Below, piece by piece: positions 1 through 8,427 of a DNA stretch of 8,469 nucleotides (position 1 is its first letter; the number at the start of each line of letters is the position of its first letter). Made by a program: the position numbers and the translations under genes. The notes beneath the pieces were generated by a model. That model was not told the DNA's origin and did not search any database. It saw only the letters and a program-made list of their open reading frames with translations. The stretch comes from an uncultured bacterium (GTDB taxonomy: Bacteria; Planctomycetota; Phycisphaerae; Phycisphaerales; SM1A02), in assembly GCA_903861235.1 (NCBI GenBank), contig CAIOTP010000124.1, positions 1-8,469 of the forward strand, written 5' to 3'.

Positions 1-3000
1 CCTTGGCCATGGTGATGAAGAGTTCGCCCGGCCGGCCGTCCTCGTAGAGGCCCACGATCAGGTAGCCCTCGTGGCCGGCCACGTTGAACTTGTGCGTGAT
101 GCTGCCGCGGGTCTCGGGCAGCCGTCGACGCATGGGTCGCTCGATCACCCGCTCCACCACGCGCTCCACGATCCGCTCGACGAGCCGGTCGCCGTCGGCC
201 AGAACCTCCGAGTCCAGGGCCCGGAAGCCTGTCGCGGCGGGGACCGCGGACTCCGCCACGGCCATCGCCTCGGGAGAGGCGGCCACCGGGGCCTCGAACT
301 CCGCCTTGGGCGAAGTCTCGTCCAGACCCTCGGTGTCCTCCTCGTCGCGCTCCACGTCGGTCTTGGTGGAGAGCGGCTGGCTCAGCTTGCTGCCGTCGCG
401 GTAGAGCGCGTTGGCCTTCAGCCCCAGTTCCCAGCTCAGGCGGTAGCTGGCGCCGATCTCGTCGACCGAAGCCTCCGCAGGAAGGTTGATGGTCTTGGAG
501 ATGGCGCCCGAGATGAACGGCTGGGCCGCGGCCATCATGCGGATGTGGCCTTCGGAGTGGATGTACCGGGTGCCGGTGGGTCCGCACTTGTTGGCGCAGT
601 CGAACACGGGCAGGTGCTCCGACTTCAGGTGCGGCGCTCCCTCAACGGTCTGCGTGCCGCAGATCCGACGGTTGAGCGCCTCGACCTGCTTGCGCTTGAG
701 TCCGAGGACCTTCAGGCCGTCGAACTTCATGTCCGTCTTGGCCTTCGCGGGGTCGATGCCGGCCTTGCGGAGCACCGACTCGGGCATGCCCCAGGCGCTG
801 AACGCGAAGCCCAGCTCGAACACCGTGGGCAGCTGGTTCTCGACCGCCACCAGGTCGTCGCCGGTGTAGCCCCGGGACTCCAGGAAGTTGCGGAAGGTGG
901 CGCCCGAGGTCGGAATGCGTCCCTGCGCATCGGGCATGGGGGTGTCCAGGCTGAGCGTGCCCATGACGTGCGCCAGGATCTCGTCGATCTGCTCGGCGGA
1001 GTGGCCCAGGGCCTTCAGGGCCGGGCGAAGGCTCTGGTTGGCGATCTTGAAGTAGCCGCCGCCCGCGAGCTTCTTGAACTTGGTGAGGGCGAAGTCCGGC
1101 TCCACACCGGTGGTGTCGCAGTCCATCAGCAGGCCGATGGTGCCGGTGGGGGCGATCACCGTGACCTGCGCGTTGCGGAAGCCGAACTTGGTGCCGAAGA
1201 GCAGCGCGTCGTCCCATGCGGCGAGCGACCGCGACAGGATGTCGCCGGCGTTGGACAGCGGCACCTTGCCGGCCTGGAAAAGGTCGTGGTCGATGGGCAC
1301 CGGACGGATGCGGAGCGATTCCCACTCGTCCGCACCGCGCGAGACGCCGTAGGCCGCTCGGCGGTGGTTGCGGATGACCCGCAGCATGTGCTCGCGGTTC
1401 TCGGAGAAGCCGTCGAAGGCGCCGTGCTCGGCCGCCAGCAGGGCGCTGGCCGCGTAGCTGCGACCCGTGAGGATGGAGGTGAGGGCGCCGCAGACGGCAC
1501 GCGCCTGCTCGCTGTCGTAGGGGATGCCCGCCTGCATGAGCAGGGCGCCCAGGTTGGCGTAGCCCAGGCCCAGCGTGCGGTACTTCCAGCTGAGTTCGGC
1601 GATCTCCCGCGACGGGAAGGCCGCCATGAGCACGCTGATCTCCAGGACCACGGTCCACAGGCTGATCGCGTGCTCGTAGGCGTCCAGGTCGAAGGTCCGC
1701 GTCTCGGGGTCGTACAGCTTGAGCAGGTTGATGCTGGCCAGGTTGCACGCGGTGTTGTCCAGGAACATGTACTCGCTGCACGGGTTGCTCGCGTTGATGC
1801 GGCCGCCCTGCGGGCACGTGTGCCAGGCGTTGATGGTGCTGTCGTACTGCACGCCAGGGTCGGCGCAACGCCAGGCGGCGAAGTTGATCTGCTGCCAGAG
1901 GTCGCGGGCCTTGAGCGTCTTGGCCACCTTGCCGTCGGTGCGGCGGGTGAGATTCCAGTCCGCGTCGGCGTCGACCGCCTCCATGAAATCGTCGCTCAGG
2001 CGGACGGAGTTGTTGCTGTTCTGGCCGCTGACGGTGTAGTAGCTCTCGCCATTGAAGTCCAGATCGAGCTTCAGGCCGAGCCGGTCCGCCGTCTCCTTCT
2101 GCTCCGGGGTGAAGTGCTTGGCGCCTTCCACCAGCGCGGCCACCTTCAGCTCCTCACGCACCTTCCAGTTCACGAAGGCCTGGATGTCCGGGTGATCCAC
2201 GTCCAGGCAGACCATCTTGGCCGCGCGGCGGGTGGTGCCGCCGCTCTTGATGGCGCCCGCGGCGCGGTCGCCGATCTTCAGGAAGCTCATCAGGCCGCTC
2301 GACTTGCCGCCGCCCGACAACGGCTCGTTCTCGCCCCGCAGGTGACTGAAGTTGGTGCCCGTGCCCGATCCGTACTTGAACAGGCGGGCCTCGCGGGTCC
2401 AGAGGTCCATGATGCCGCCTTCACCCACCAGGTCGTCGCGCACGGCCTGGATGAAGCAGGCGTGCGGCTGGGGGTGGCTGTAGGCGTCGGCGGCCAGCGA
2501 GCAGGCGCCCGTGGCGTGGTCGGCGATCCAGTGACCCTGGGCGGGGCCGTTGATGCCGTAGGCGAAGTTCAGGCCCGTGTTGAACCACTGCGGACTGTTG
2601 GGGGCCGCGACCTGGTTGAGCAGCATCCAGGCGATCTCGTCGTAGAAGGCCTGCGCGTCCTTGCTGCTGGCGAAGTAGCCGTACTTCTCGCCCCAGTGGC
2701 GCCAGCAGCCGGCCAGGCGGTGCACCACCTGCTTGACCGACTTCTCGGGACCGAGCACGGGCTTGCCGGAGGCGTCGACCAGCGGCTGGCCGTCCTTGCC
2801 CATCTGTGGAACGCCCGCCTTGCGGAAGTACTTGCTGACGACGATGTCCGTGGCGAGCTGGCTCCAGCTGGCCGGAATCTCGGCGTCGTTCATCTCGAAG
2901 ACGGTGCTGCCGTCGCTGTTGGAGATGCGGCTCGAGCGGGTGGCCCACTCGATGCTGCCGTAGACGTCCTGGTTGGCCTGGGTGAAGCGGCGGTGGATTC

Positions 3001-3004
3001 GCAT
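1..3004 (-). CDS. nrdJ: Adenosylcobalamin-dependent (class II) ribonucleotide reductase, C-terminus cut by window edge
   Basis: The protein reduces ribonucleotides to deoxyribonucleotides using a cobalamin-generated thiyl radical, without oxygen, in the cytoplasm. 1001 codons are visible from ATG 3004 and the frame is still open at base 2. The N-terminus (MRIHRRFTQ) has no ATP-cone. Class II active-site residues are in place: Cys183 in PHACFIQ and Cys420 in DNTACNLASINL as the redox pair, and Asn407, Cys409 (thiyl) and Glu411 in NPCSEY. The 11-residue step from Cys409 to Cys420 matches other NrdJ proteins. APTGTIG (618-624) and CDTTGVEP (629-636) are substrate-site motifs. A charged linker (about 883-965) leads into the start of a TSCPD domain (about 967-1001, GHEGYL, GLYEDGRPGE, FITMAK). 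Long NrdJ proteins of this type run to roughly 1200 residues, so 150 or more may lie outside. A modest Shine-Dalgarno AGGA (3018-3015) lies 10 nt before the ATG. It is probably co-transcribed with dcd. The identification is secure. Confidence 0.97.
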   Translation of the reverse strand, partial: MRIHRRFTQANQDVYGSIEWATRSSRISNSDGSTVFEMNDAEIPASWSQLATDIVVSKYFRKAGVPQMGKDGQPLVDASGKPVLGPEKSVKQVVHRLAGCWRHWGEKYGYFASSKDAQAFYDEIAWMLLNQVAAPNSPQWFNTGLNFAYGINGPAQGHWIADHATGACSLAADAYSHPQPHACFIQAVRDDLVGEGGIMDLWTREARLFKYGSGTGTNFSHLRGENEPLSGGGKSSGLMSFLKIGDRAAGAIKSGGTTRRAAKMVCLDVDHPDIQAFVNWKVREELKVAALVEGAKHFTPEQKETADRLGLKLDLDFNGESYYTVSGQNSNNSVRLSDDFMEAVDADADWNLTRRTDGKVAKTLKARDLWQQINFAAWRCADPGVQYDSTINAWHTCPQGGRINASNPCSEYMFLDNTACNLASINLLKLYDPETRTFDLDAYEHAISLWTVVLEISVLMAAFPSREIAELSWKYRTLGLGYANLGALLMQAGIPYDSEQARAVCGALTSILTGRSYAASALLAAEHGAFDGFSENREHMLRVIRNHRRAAYGVSRGADEWESLRIRPVPIDHDLFQAGKVPLSNAGDILSRSLAAWDDALLFGTKFGFRNAQVTVIAPTGTIGLLMDCDTTGVEPDFALTKFKKLAGGGYFKIANQSLRPALKALGHSAEQIDEILAHVMGTLSLDTPMPDAQGRIPTSGATFRNFLESRGYTGDDLVAVENQLPTVFELGFAFSAWGMPESVLRKAGIDPAKAKTDMKFDGLKVLGLKRKQVEALNRRICGTQTVEGAPHLKSEHLPVFDCANKCGPTGTRYIHSEGHIRMMAAAQPFISGAISKTINLPAEASVDEIGASYRLSWELGLKANALYRDGSKLSQPLSTKTDVERDEEDTEGLDETSPKAEFEAPVAASPEAMAVAESAVPAATGFRALDSEVLADGDRLVERIVERVVERVIERPMRRRLPETRGSITHKFNVAGHEGYLIVGLYEDGRPGELFITMAK

Positions 3005-3049
3005 GGTCGGTCCGTCCTGGTGCGTGAGGCTTGAGAAGTGAAAACGAGT

Positions 3050-3068
3050 CCGCCCGATCCGTGGGCGG
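3050..3068 (-). terminator. Intercistronic GC hairpin between dcd and nrdJ, followed by a short U run
   Basis: On the minus-strand transcript, CCGCCC (3068-3063) pairs with GGGCGG (3055-3050) across a 7-nt loop. A UUUU run begins about four bases after the stem. It lies 10 bases past the dcd stop and 45 bases before the nrdJ start. Six G-C pairs with a short, offset U run make at best a weak intrinsic terminator. It could equally be an attenuator, an RNA-processing site, or a stem protecting the dcd mRNA end. I see no convincing second promoter for nrdJ in the 73-bp gap. Confidence 0.35.
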
Positions 3069-3077
3069 GATGATTCT

Positions 3078-3668
3078 TCAGCCCGCGGGCGGCGGCTTGA
3101 CGCCGTCGACCATGGGCAACGTGAGTCCGGTCTGGTCCTGATACTTCCCGCCCTTGTCCGCGTAGCTGCGGGTGCAGGTGCGGCTGGCCTGCAGGAACAC
3201 CATCTGGGCGATGCCCTCGTTGGCGTAGATGCGGGCCGGCAGGGGGGTGGTGTTGCTGATCTCGATGGTGACCTTGCCGCGCCATTCCGGCTCCAGCGGG
3301 GTCACGTTGACGATGATGCCGCAGCGGGCGTACGTGCTCTTGCCCACGCAGATGGCCAGGCAGTCGCGGGGGACCTCGATGGTCTCCACGGTCTCGGCCA
3401 GCGCGAAGCTGTTGGGCGGAATGATGATGTGGTCGCGGCCGGTGCCGGCGAGTTCGATGTCGATGAAAAGGTCGCTGGTGAAGTTCTTGGGATCGACCAC
3501 GGCGGTGCCGCCACTGGTGGCGTTGGAGAACACCTTGAATCGGGTGCCCACCCGGACGTCGTAGCCGTAGCTGCTGACACCGAAGGAAATCCTGCCTGGA
3601 CGCCGGGCCATGCCCTCGAAGGGCTCGATGCCGACGCGTTCCTGGATCTCCGAGTCGCACAGCACCAT
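3078..3668 (-). CDS. dcd: dCTP deaminase
   Basis: It deaminates dCTP to dUTP, the precursor that dUTPase and thymidylate synthase carry on to dTTP; cytoplasmic, homotrimeric in the family. The 196-residue length is normal. Family blocks in order: SSYGYDVR (32-39), DPKNF (59-63), the nucleotide-binding loop GKSTYARCG (109-117, with Ser111 and Arg115), NVTPLEPEWRG (121-131), the catalytic Glu136 in KVTIEISNT, ANEGIAQMVF (149-158) and SYADKGGKYQ (168-177) before a C-terminal TLP. The GKSTYARCG form is that of the Pseudomonas-type enzyme rather than the GRSSLARLG of E. coli. The start ATG 3668 has a good Shine-Dalgarno AAGGA with AGGA (3681-3678) nine bases before it. Fusion to a dUTPase is not seen, and I cannot judge from sequence whether it also hydrolyses dUTP. 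It is the first gene of a probable dcd-nrdJ operon and follows a long 5' leader with candidate NrdR boxes. Confidence 0.95.
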   Translation of the reverse strand: MVLCDSEIQERVGIEPFEGMARRPGRISFGVSSYGYDVRVGTRFKVFSNATSGGTAVVDPKNFTSDLFIDIELAGTGRDHIIIPPNSFALAETVETIEVPRDCLAICVGKSTYARCGIIVNVTPLEPEWRGKVTIEISNTTPLPARIYANEGIAQMVFLQASRTCTRSYADKGGKYQDQTGLTLPMVDGVKPPPAG

Positions 3669-3725
3669 CGGGACGCTTCCTTCTTCTGCTTCAGGCGCCG
3701 ACCGTGCGTCCAGATGGGGCCGCCT

Positions 3726-3745
3726 CCTGGAACCGGAGTTCCTGG
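3726..3745 (-). other. Hairpin in the dcd 5' leader
   Basis: The inverted repeat GGAAC-CGGA-GTTCC (3729-3742) is extended by an outer CC/GG pair across one mismatch, giving a 20-base stem-loop. It would lie in the leader transcript about 58 bases before the dcd start codon. No U run follows, so it is not a terminator. It could affect mRNA stability or be chance in GC-rich DNA. Confidence 0.3.
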
Positions 3746-3858
3746 GAGCTGGTCCACCACAAGACCGAACGGATACCGAACGCCAACTGCTCTCTCGACA
3801 CCTTCCGACACGCCGTTCCTGACCTTCTGCACGCCTGCGAAGGCCTAGGACGAGGCGG

Positions 3859-3886
3859 ATAGTAACCCCACCTGTTGGGTCCGCAA
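3859..3886 (-). promoter_or_regulatory. Candidate promoter of dcd-nrdJ
   Basis: On the minus strand, TTGCGG (3886-3881) is separated by 16 bp from TACTAT (3864-3859). The -35 keeps TTG of TTGACA and the -10 matches four of six bases of TATAAT. Transcription would start near 3852, giving a leader of roughly 184 nt before dcd. The choice is supported by NrdR-like boxes lying in its spacer and just upstream. The hexamers are imperfect, so another start site is possible. Confidence 0.4.
3865..3880. promoter_or_regulatory. Candidate NrdR box 1 (promoter-proximal)
   Basis: ACCCCACCTGTTGGGT matches 10 of 16 positions of the NrdR-box palindrome acaCwAtATaTwGtgt as I recall it, keeping the outer C and G of the core. 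It fills the spacer of the candidate dcd promoter exactly, so a bound repressor would block RNA polymerase. Alone it is weak; its value is its 32-bp offset from the next box. Confidence 0.42.
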
Positions 3887-3896
3887 GACTGCGCTG

Positions 3897-3912
3897 ACAC
3901 GAAATGTTGTGA
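3897..3912. promoter_or_regulatory. Candidate NrdR box 2
   Basis: ACACGAAATGTTGTGA matches 12 of 16 positions of the recalled NrdR-box consensus, with ACAC facing GTGA as a dyad. It begins 32 bp after box 1, three helical turns, which is the usual tandem spacing of NrdR sites and would put both on one DNA face. It sits just upstream of the candidate -35 of dcd. Confidence 0.5.
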
Positions 3913-3935
3913 TTTCATGAGCGAACTCCACAAGG

Positions 3936-3956
3936 GCAACCGCCACCGGTGGTTGC
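3936..3956. repeat. Dyad with perfect 10-bp palindrome CCACCGGTGG
   Basis: The perfect palindrome CCACCGGTGG (3943-3952) sits inside a wider inverted repeat with arms GCAACC (3936-3941) and GGTTGC (3951-3956). It lies between the two pairs of NrdR-like boxes. It could be an operator for another regulator, but palindromes of this GC content also arise by chance here. No protein can be assigned. Confidence 0.35.
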
Positions 3957-3979
3957 AGATCGGTCAAATTCGTCCTGGC

Positions 3980-3995
3980 ACCCAAGAATTGGTGT
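3980..3995. promoter_or_regulatory. Candidate NrdR box 3 (distal)
   Basis: ACCCAAGAATTGGTGT matches 11 of 16 positions of the recalled NrdR-box consensus, but its centre is degraded. It lies in the first unit of the 42-bp repeat, 83 bp (about eight turns) from box 2. Confidence 0.3.
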
Positions 3996-4021
3996 GCAAA
4001 GACTGTCCAAATTGTCCCGAA

Positions 4022-4037
4022 CCCCAATATCTTGTGA
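4022..4037. promoter_or_regulatory. Candidate NrdR box 4 (distal)
   Basis: CCCCAATATCTTGTGA matches 12 of 16 positions of the recalled NrdR-box consensus, including every strongly conserved core base (C, A, A, T, T, G). It begins 42 bp, four helical turns, after box 3. It is nearer the helicase promoter (about 46 bp before its -10) than the dcd promoter, so which gene it would serve is open. Confidence 0.38.
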
Positions 4038-4083
4038 AGGGTGCCACACGAATCGGCCGACGGTGGCCGGTTTTGCCCCGTTC

Positions 4084-4096
4084 TAGACTCTTCCCG
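4084..4096 (+). promoter_or_regulatory. Leaderless-type -10 element of the helicase gene
   Basis: TAGACT (4084-4089), a TANNNT motif, is followed by exactly six bases and then the GTG start at 4096. Transcription would therefore begin at or next to the start codon. No Shine-Dalgarno sequence precedes this GTG, and an in-frame TAG at 4084 rules out any earlier start. No good -35 is seen 16-18 bp upstream, which is common for leaderless promoters. Confidence 0.5.
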
Positions 4097-6327
4097 TGCA
4101 GGAACCAGCCCAGACCAGTGCCCCGCCACCGCTGACGGAGGCCCAGCGGACCGCGGTGGAGCACGAGGGCTCGCCCCTTCTGGTGCTGGCCGGCCCCGGT
4201 TCCGGCAAGACGCGCGTGATCACGCACCGCATCGCGAGGCTGGTGCGCGGCGGCCAGTTCCCTTCGAGCGTGCTCGCGCTCACCTTCACCAACAAGGCGG
4301 CGGGCGAGATGCGGCGAAGGCTCGAGACGCTGCTGGTGGAGCAGGGCGACGCGGCGCAGCGGATCGTGGCGGGCACCTTCCACAGCTTCGGTGCACGCGT
4401 GTTGCGCCGCTTCGCCGAGGAGGCAGGCGTGCCCGCGGACTTCACGGTGCTGGATGCGGACGACCAGGAACGTGCCTGCAAGCAGGCCATCGAGGAGTCG
4501 GGCGAGGGTGGCGGCCGTTTCACGCCGCGGGCGGTGCTGACCGAGATCGGCGGCTTCAAGGACCAGCTGCTCATGCCCGACACGGTCGCGGCGCAGGCGA
4601 TCGACTGGCGGGCCCGCACCATGGCCAGGCTCTACGCGGCCTACGAGAAGGTGCTGCGAAGGAACTCGTCGCTGGACTTCGACGACCTGCTGGTGCGCAC
4701 GGCCCTGCTTCTGCGTGACCACGCGGAGGCGCGTGAACGGCTGCAGCGAAGGTTCCGCAACATCCTGGTGGACGAGTACCAGGACACGAATCACGCCCAG
4801 TTCTGCATGGTCCTGGAGCTGGCACGAGAGCACCGCCGCCTCTGCGTGGTGGGCGATCCCGACCAGAGCATCTATGGTTGGCGCGGCGCGGACATCCGGA
4901 ACATCCTGCAGTTCGAGACGCACTTTCCCGACGCCGTGGTGGTGCCGCTGGGCGAGAACTTCCGCTCCACCCGACCCATCGTGGAAGCGGCCTCCGCGGT
5001 GATCCAGCACAACCGGCAGCGGCGCGTGAAGGTGCTGACCAGCATGCGTGGCGACGGAAAGTCGCCGCGGTACGAGCGTTGCGTGGACGAGCATTCGGAG
5101 GCGAGCCGCGTGGTGCAGGAAGTGCAGGCGGCCGCGGACCATGGCGTGCCGTGGCGCGGCATGGCGGTGCTCTACCGCATGAACAGCATGAGCCGGGTGC
5201 TGGAGGAGGCGCTGCGGCGTGCGCAGATTCCGCACCAGGTGGTGCGTGGCACGGCCTTCTACGACCGGCGCGAGGTGCGCGATGCCGTGGCCTACCTGCG
5301 GCTGGCCGCGAATCCGCAGGACGAGCTCGCCCTGTCGCGCGTGGCCAACGTGCCCGCCCGCGGACTGGGCGGCACCAGCCTGGACCGGCTCGAGCTGCAC
5401 GCCGCCACGCAGGGCGTTCCGCTGCTCGAGGTGCTTCGGACCCCCGATGCGGCCGGCGTGAGCGGTCGCGCCGCCACCGGAGCGCGCAAGCTGGCCGAGC
5501 TGGTGCTGGCCTGGCGGCGCGAGGCCGAAGCCGGACCGGCCGAGACGCTGCCGGACCTGGTCTCACGCGTCCTTCGCGAGAGCGGGCTCGAGGCGCACTA
5601 TCTGCAGGAGGATCGGTCCGAGGCCGACGAAGGCGAGAGTCGCACGGAGAACCTCGCTCAGGTGGTGACGGCGGCGGGCGACTTCATCTCAGAGCGCATG
5701 GCCACGGAGAGCCTGGACGAGGACGGCACGCCGCCCCTGCGCACGGCGCTCGACGCCCTGCGCGGCTATCTGGAGCGGATCGCGCTCGTGAGCGACAGCG
5801 ACGCCTTCGATCCGGAGTCCGGCGCGGTCACGCTCATGACCCTGCACGCGGCCAAGGGGCTGGAGTTCCCGCTGGTGTGCGTGGTGGGGCTGGAGCAGGG
5901 CAGCCTGCCGCACGCCCGCGCCATGGACACGCCGGGCGACCTCGAGGAGGAGCGGCGGCTCTGCTTCGTGGGCATGACCCGCGCGGAGGACACGCTGCTC
6001 ATGACGAGCGCCGCGTCGCGCACGATCCGCGGCCAGCCCATGGCCACGGTGGAGAGCATGTTCGTGCGCGAGTTGCCCGCCGGGGTCGAGCGGAGCGACC
6101 GCTCGGGCTACGACGGAGACATGGACGACGGCGACGGCATCGACGAACCGCCCCGCGCCCGCACCGGCCTGCGGGCCGGCATGCGCGTGCGTCACCCGCT
6201 CTTCGGCGTGGGCACGGTCGAGGGCGTGGCCCCGCGCGGCAGCAGCACGGCGGTGCGCGTGAACTTCGCTTCCGCCGGGCGGAAGACGCTCATCCTGGAG
6301 TTCGCGCGCCTGCAGGTGCTGGGCTGA
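4096..6327 (+). CDS. UvrD/PcrA-type superfamily 1 DNA helicase
   Basis: An ATP-driven 3'-to-5' DNA helicase acting in nucleotide excision and mismatch repair, removal of stalled complexes, or clearing RNA polymerase. It has 743 residues, a usual length. Motifs in order: Q motif (LTEAQRTAV, 13-21), Walker A GPGSGKT (33-39, Lys38), Ia (LTFTNKAAGEM, 62-72), Ib (TFHSFGARVL), motif II DEYQD (226-230), III (GDPDQSIYGWRGA, 253-265), IV (NFRST, 288-292), V (TLMTLHAAKGLEFP, 579-592) and VI (GMTRAED, 626-632, Arg629). An acidic linker (about 668-685, DGDMDDGDGIDEPP) leads to a C-terminal Tudor-like domain (about 692-743, VRHPLFGVGTVEG), which in PcrA/UvrD binds RNA polymerase. UvrD, PcrA and Rep cannot be separated with certainty; the Tudor-like tail argues against Rep. 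The GTG start is forced: it is the only start between an upstream in-frame stop and the Q motif. It is divergent from dcd and convergent with the peptidase gene. Confidence 0.94.
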   Translation: MQEPAQTSAPPPLTEAQRTAVEHEGSPLLVLAGPGSGKTRVITHRIARLVRGGQFPSSVLALTFTNKAAGEMRRRLETLLVEQGDAAQRIVAGTFHSFGARVLRRFAEEAGVPADFTVLDADDQERACKQAIEESGEGGGRFTPRAVLTEIGGFKDQLLMPDTVAAQAIDWRARTMARLYAAYEKVLRRNSSLDFDDLLVRTALLLRDHAEARERLQRRFRNILVDEYQDTNHAQFCMVLELAREHRRLCVVGDPDQSIYGWRGADIRNILQFETHFPDAVVVPLGENFRSTRPIVEAASAVIQHNRQRRVKVLTSMRGDGKSPRYERCVDEHSEASRVVQEVQAAADHGVPWRGMAVLYRMNSMSRVLEEALRRAQIPHQVVRGTAFYDRREVRDAVAYLRLAANPQDELALSRVANVPARGLGGTSLDRLELHAATQGVPLLEVLRTPDAAGVSGRAATGARKLAELVLAWRREAEAGPAETLPDLVSRVLRESGLEAHYLQEDRSEADEGESRTENLAQVVTAAGDFISERMATESLDEDGTPPLRTALDALRGYLERIALVSDSDAFDPESGAVTLMTLHAAKGLEFPLVCVVGLEQGSLPHARAMDTPGDLEEERRLCFVGMTRAEDTLLMTSAASRTIRGQPMATVESMFVRELPAGVERSDRSGYDGDMDDGDGIDEPPRARTGLRAGMRVRHPLFGVGTVEGVAPRGSSTAVRVNFASAGRKTLILEFARLQVLG

Positions 6328-8424
<2,097 letters not shown>

Positions 8425-8427
<3 letters not shown>

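Larger units (their letters stand above)
3964..4037. repeat. Degenerate tandem duplication, period 42-43 bp
   Basis: Two units align: 3965-3994 with 4008-4036. CAAATT is identical in both (3965-3970 and 4008-4013). After a one-base gap at 3971, 15 of the next 23 positions agree, so 21 of 29 aligned bases match. Each unit ends in a NrdR-like box at the same place. The identity is well above the level expected by chance and suggests an old duplication of a regulatory block. Confidence 0.45.
3669..4095. other. Divergent intergenic regulatory region between dcd and the helicase gene
   Basis: These 427 bp separate two divergent genes and hold no credible coding sequence. The part from about 3860 to 4050 is visibly richer in A+T than the flanking genes, as expected of promoter DNA. 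Reading from dcd outward it holds a hairpin in the dcd leader, a candidate dcd promoter overlapped by a NrdR-like box, a second box 32 bp away, a CCACCGGTGG palindrome, and a degenerate 42-bp tandem repeat carrying two more NrdR-like boxes. Last comes the helicase promoter, flush with its start codon. No tRNA, riboswitch or insertion-sequence end was recognised; in particular I saw no cobalamin riboswitch despite the B12-dependent enzyme downstream. Confidence 0.7.

Noticed and set aside
71..3034. 987-codon open frame on the plus strand opposite nrdJ
   Set aside because: The opposite strand encodes a complete set of class II reductase motifs. The plus frame shows only low-complexity Val/Ala/Arg/Gly/Leu protein, the usual mirror frame in GC-rich DNA.
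3669..3860. Cobalamin riboswitch ahead of the dcd-nrdJ unit
   Set aside because: The leader of under 200 nt is too short for the usual fold, and no B12-box-like sequence was recognised.
4054..4074. CGGCC/GGCCG stem followed by TTTT as a terminator
   Set aside because: The stem is only five pairs with a six-base loop, and no plus-strand gene ends upstream that would need it. It also falls in the -35 area of the helicase promoter.
3917..4135. Small plus-strand open frame with a CxxCxxC motif (CKDCPNC)
   Set aside because: No Shine-Dalgarno sequence, codon use unlike the neighbouring genes over its middle part, it overlaps the helicase start in another frame, and it covers the repeat and box region. 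A zinc-ribbon peptide cannot be excluded but is not supported.
3964..5400. 478-codon minus-strand frame running from the helicase gene into the intergenic region
   Set aside because: No recognisable domain, His/Arg/Gln-rich composition, and it lies opposite conserved helicase motifs.
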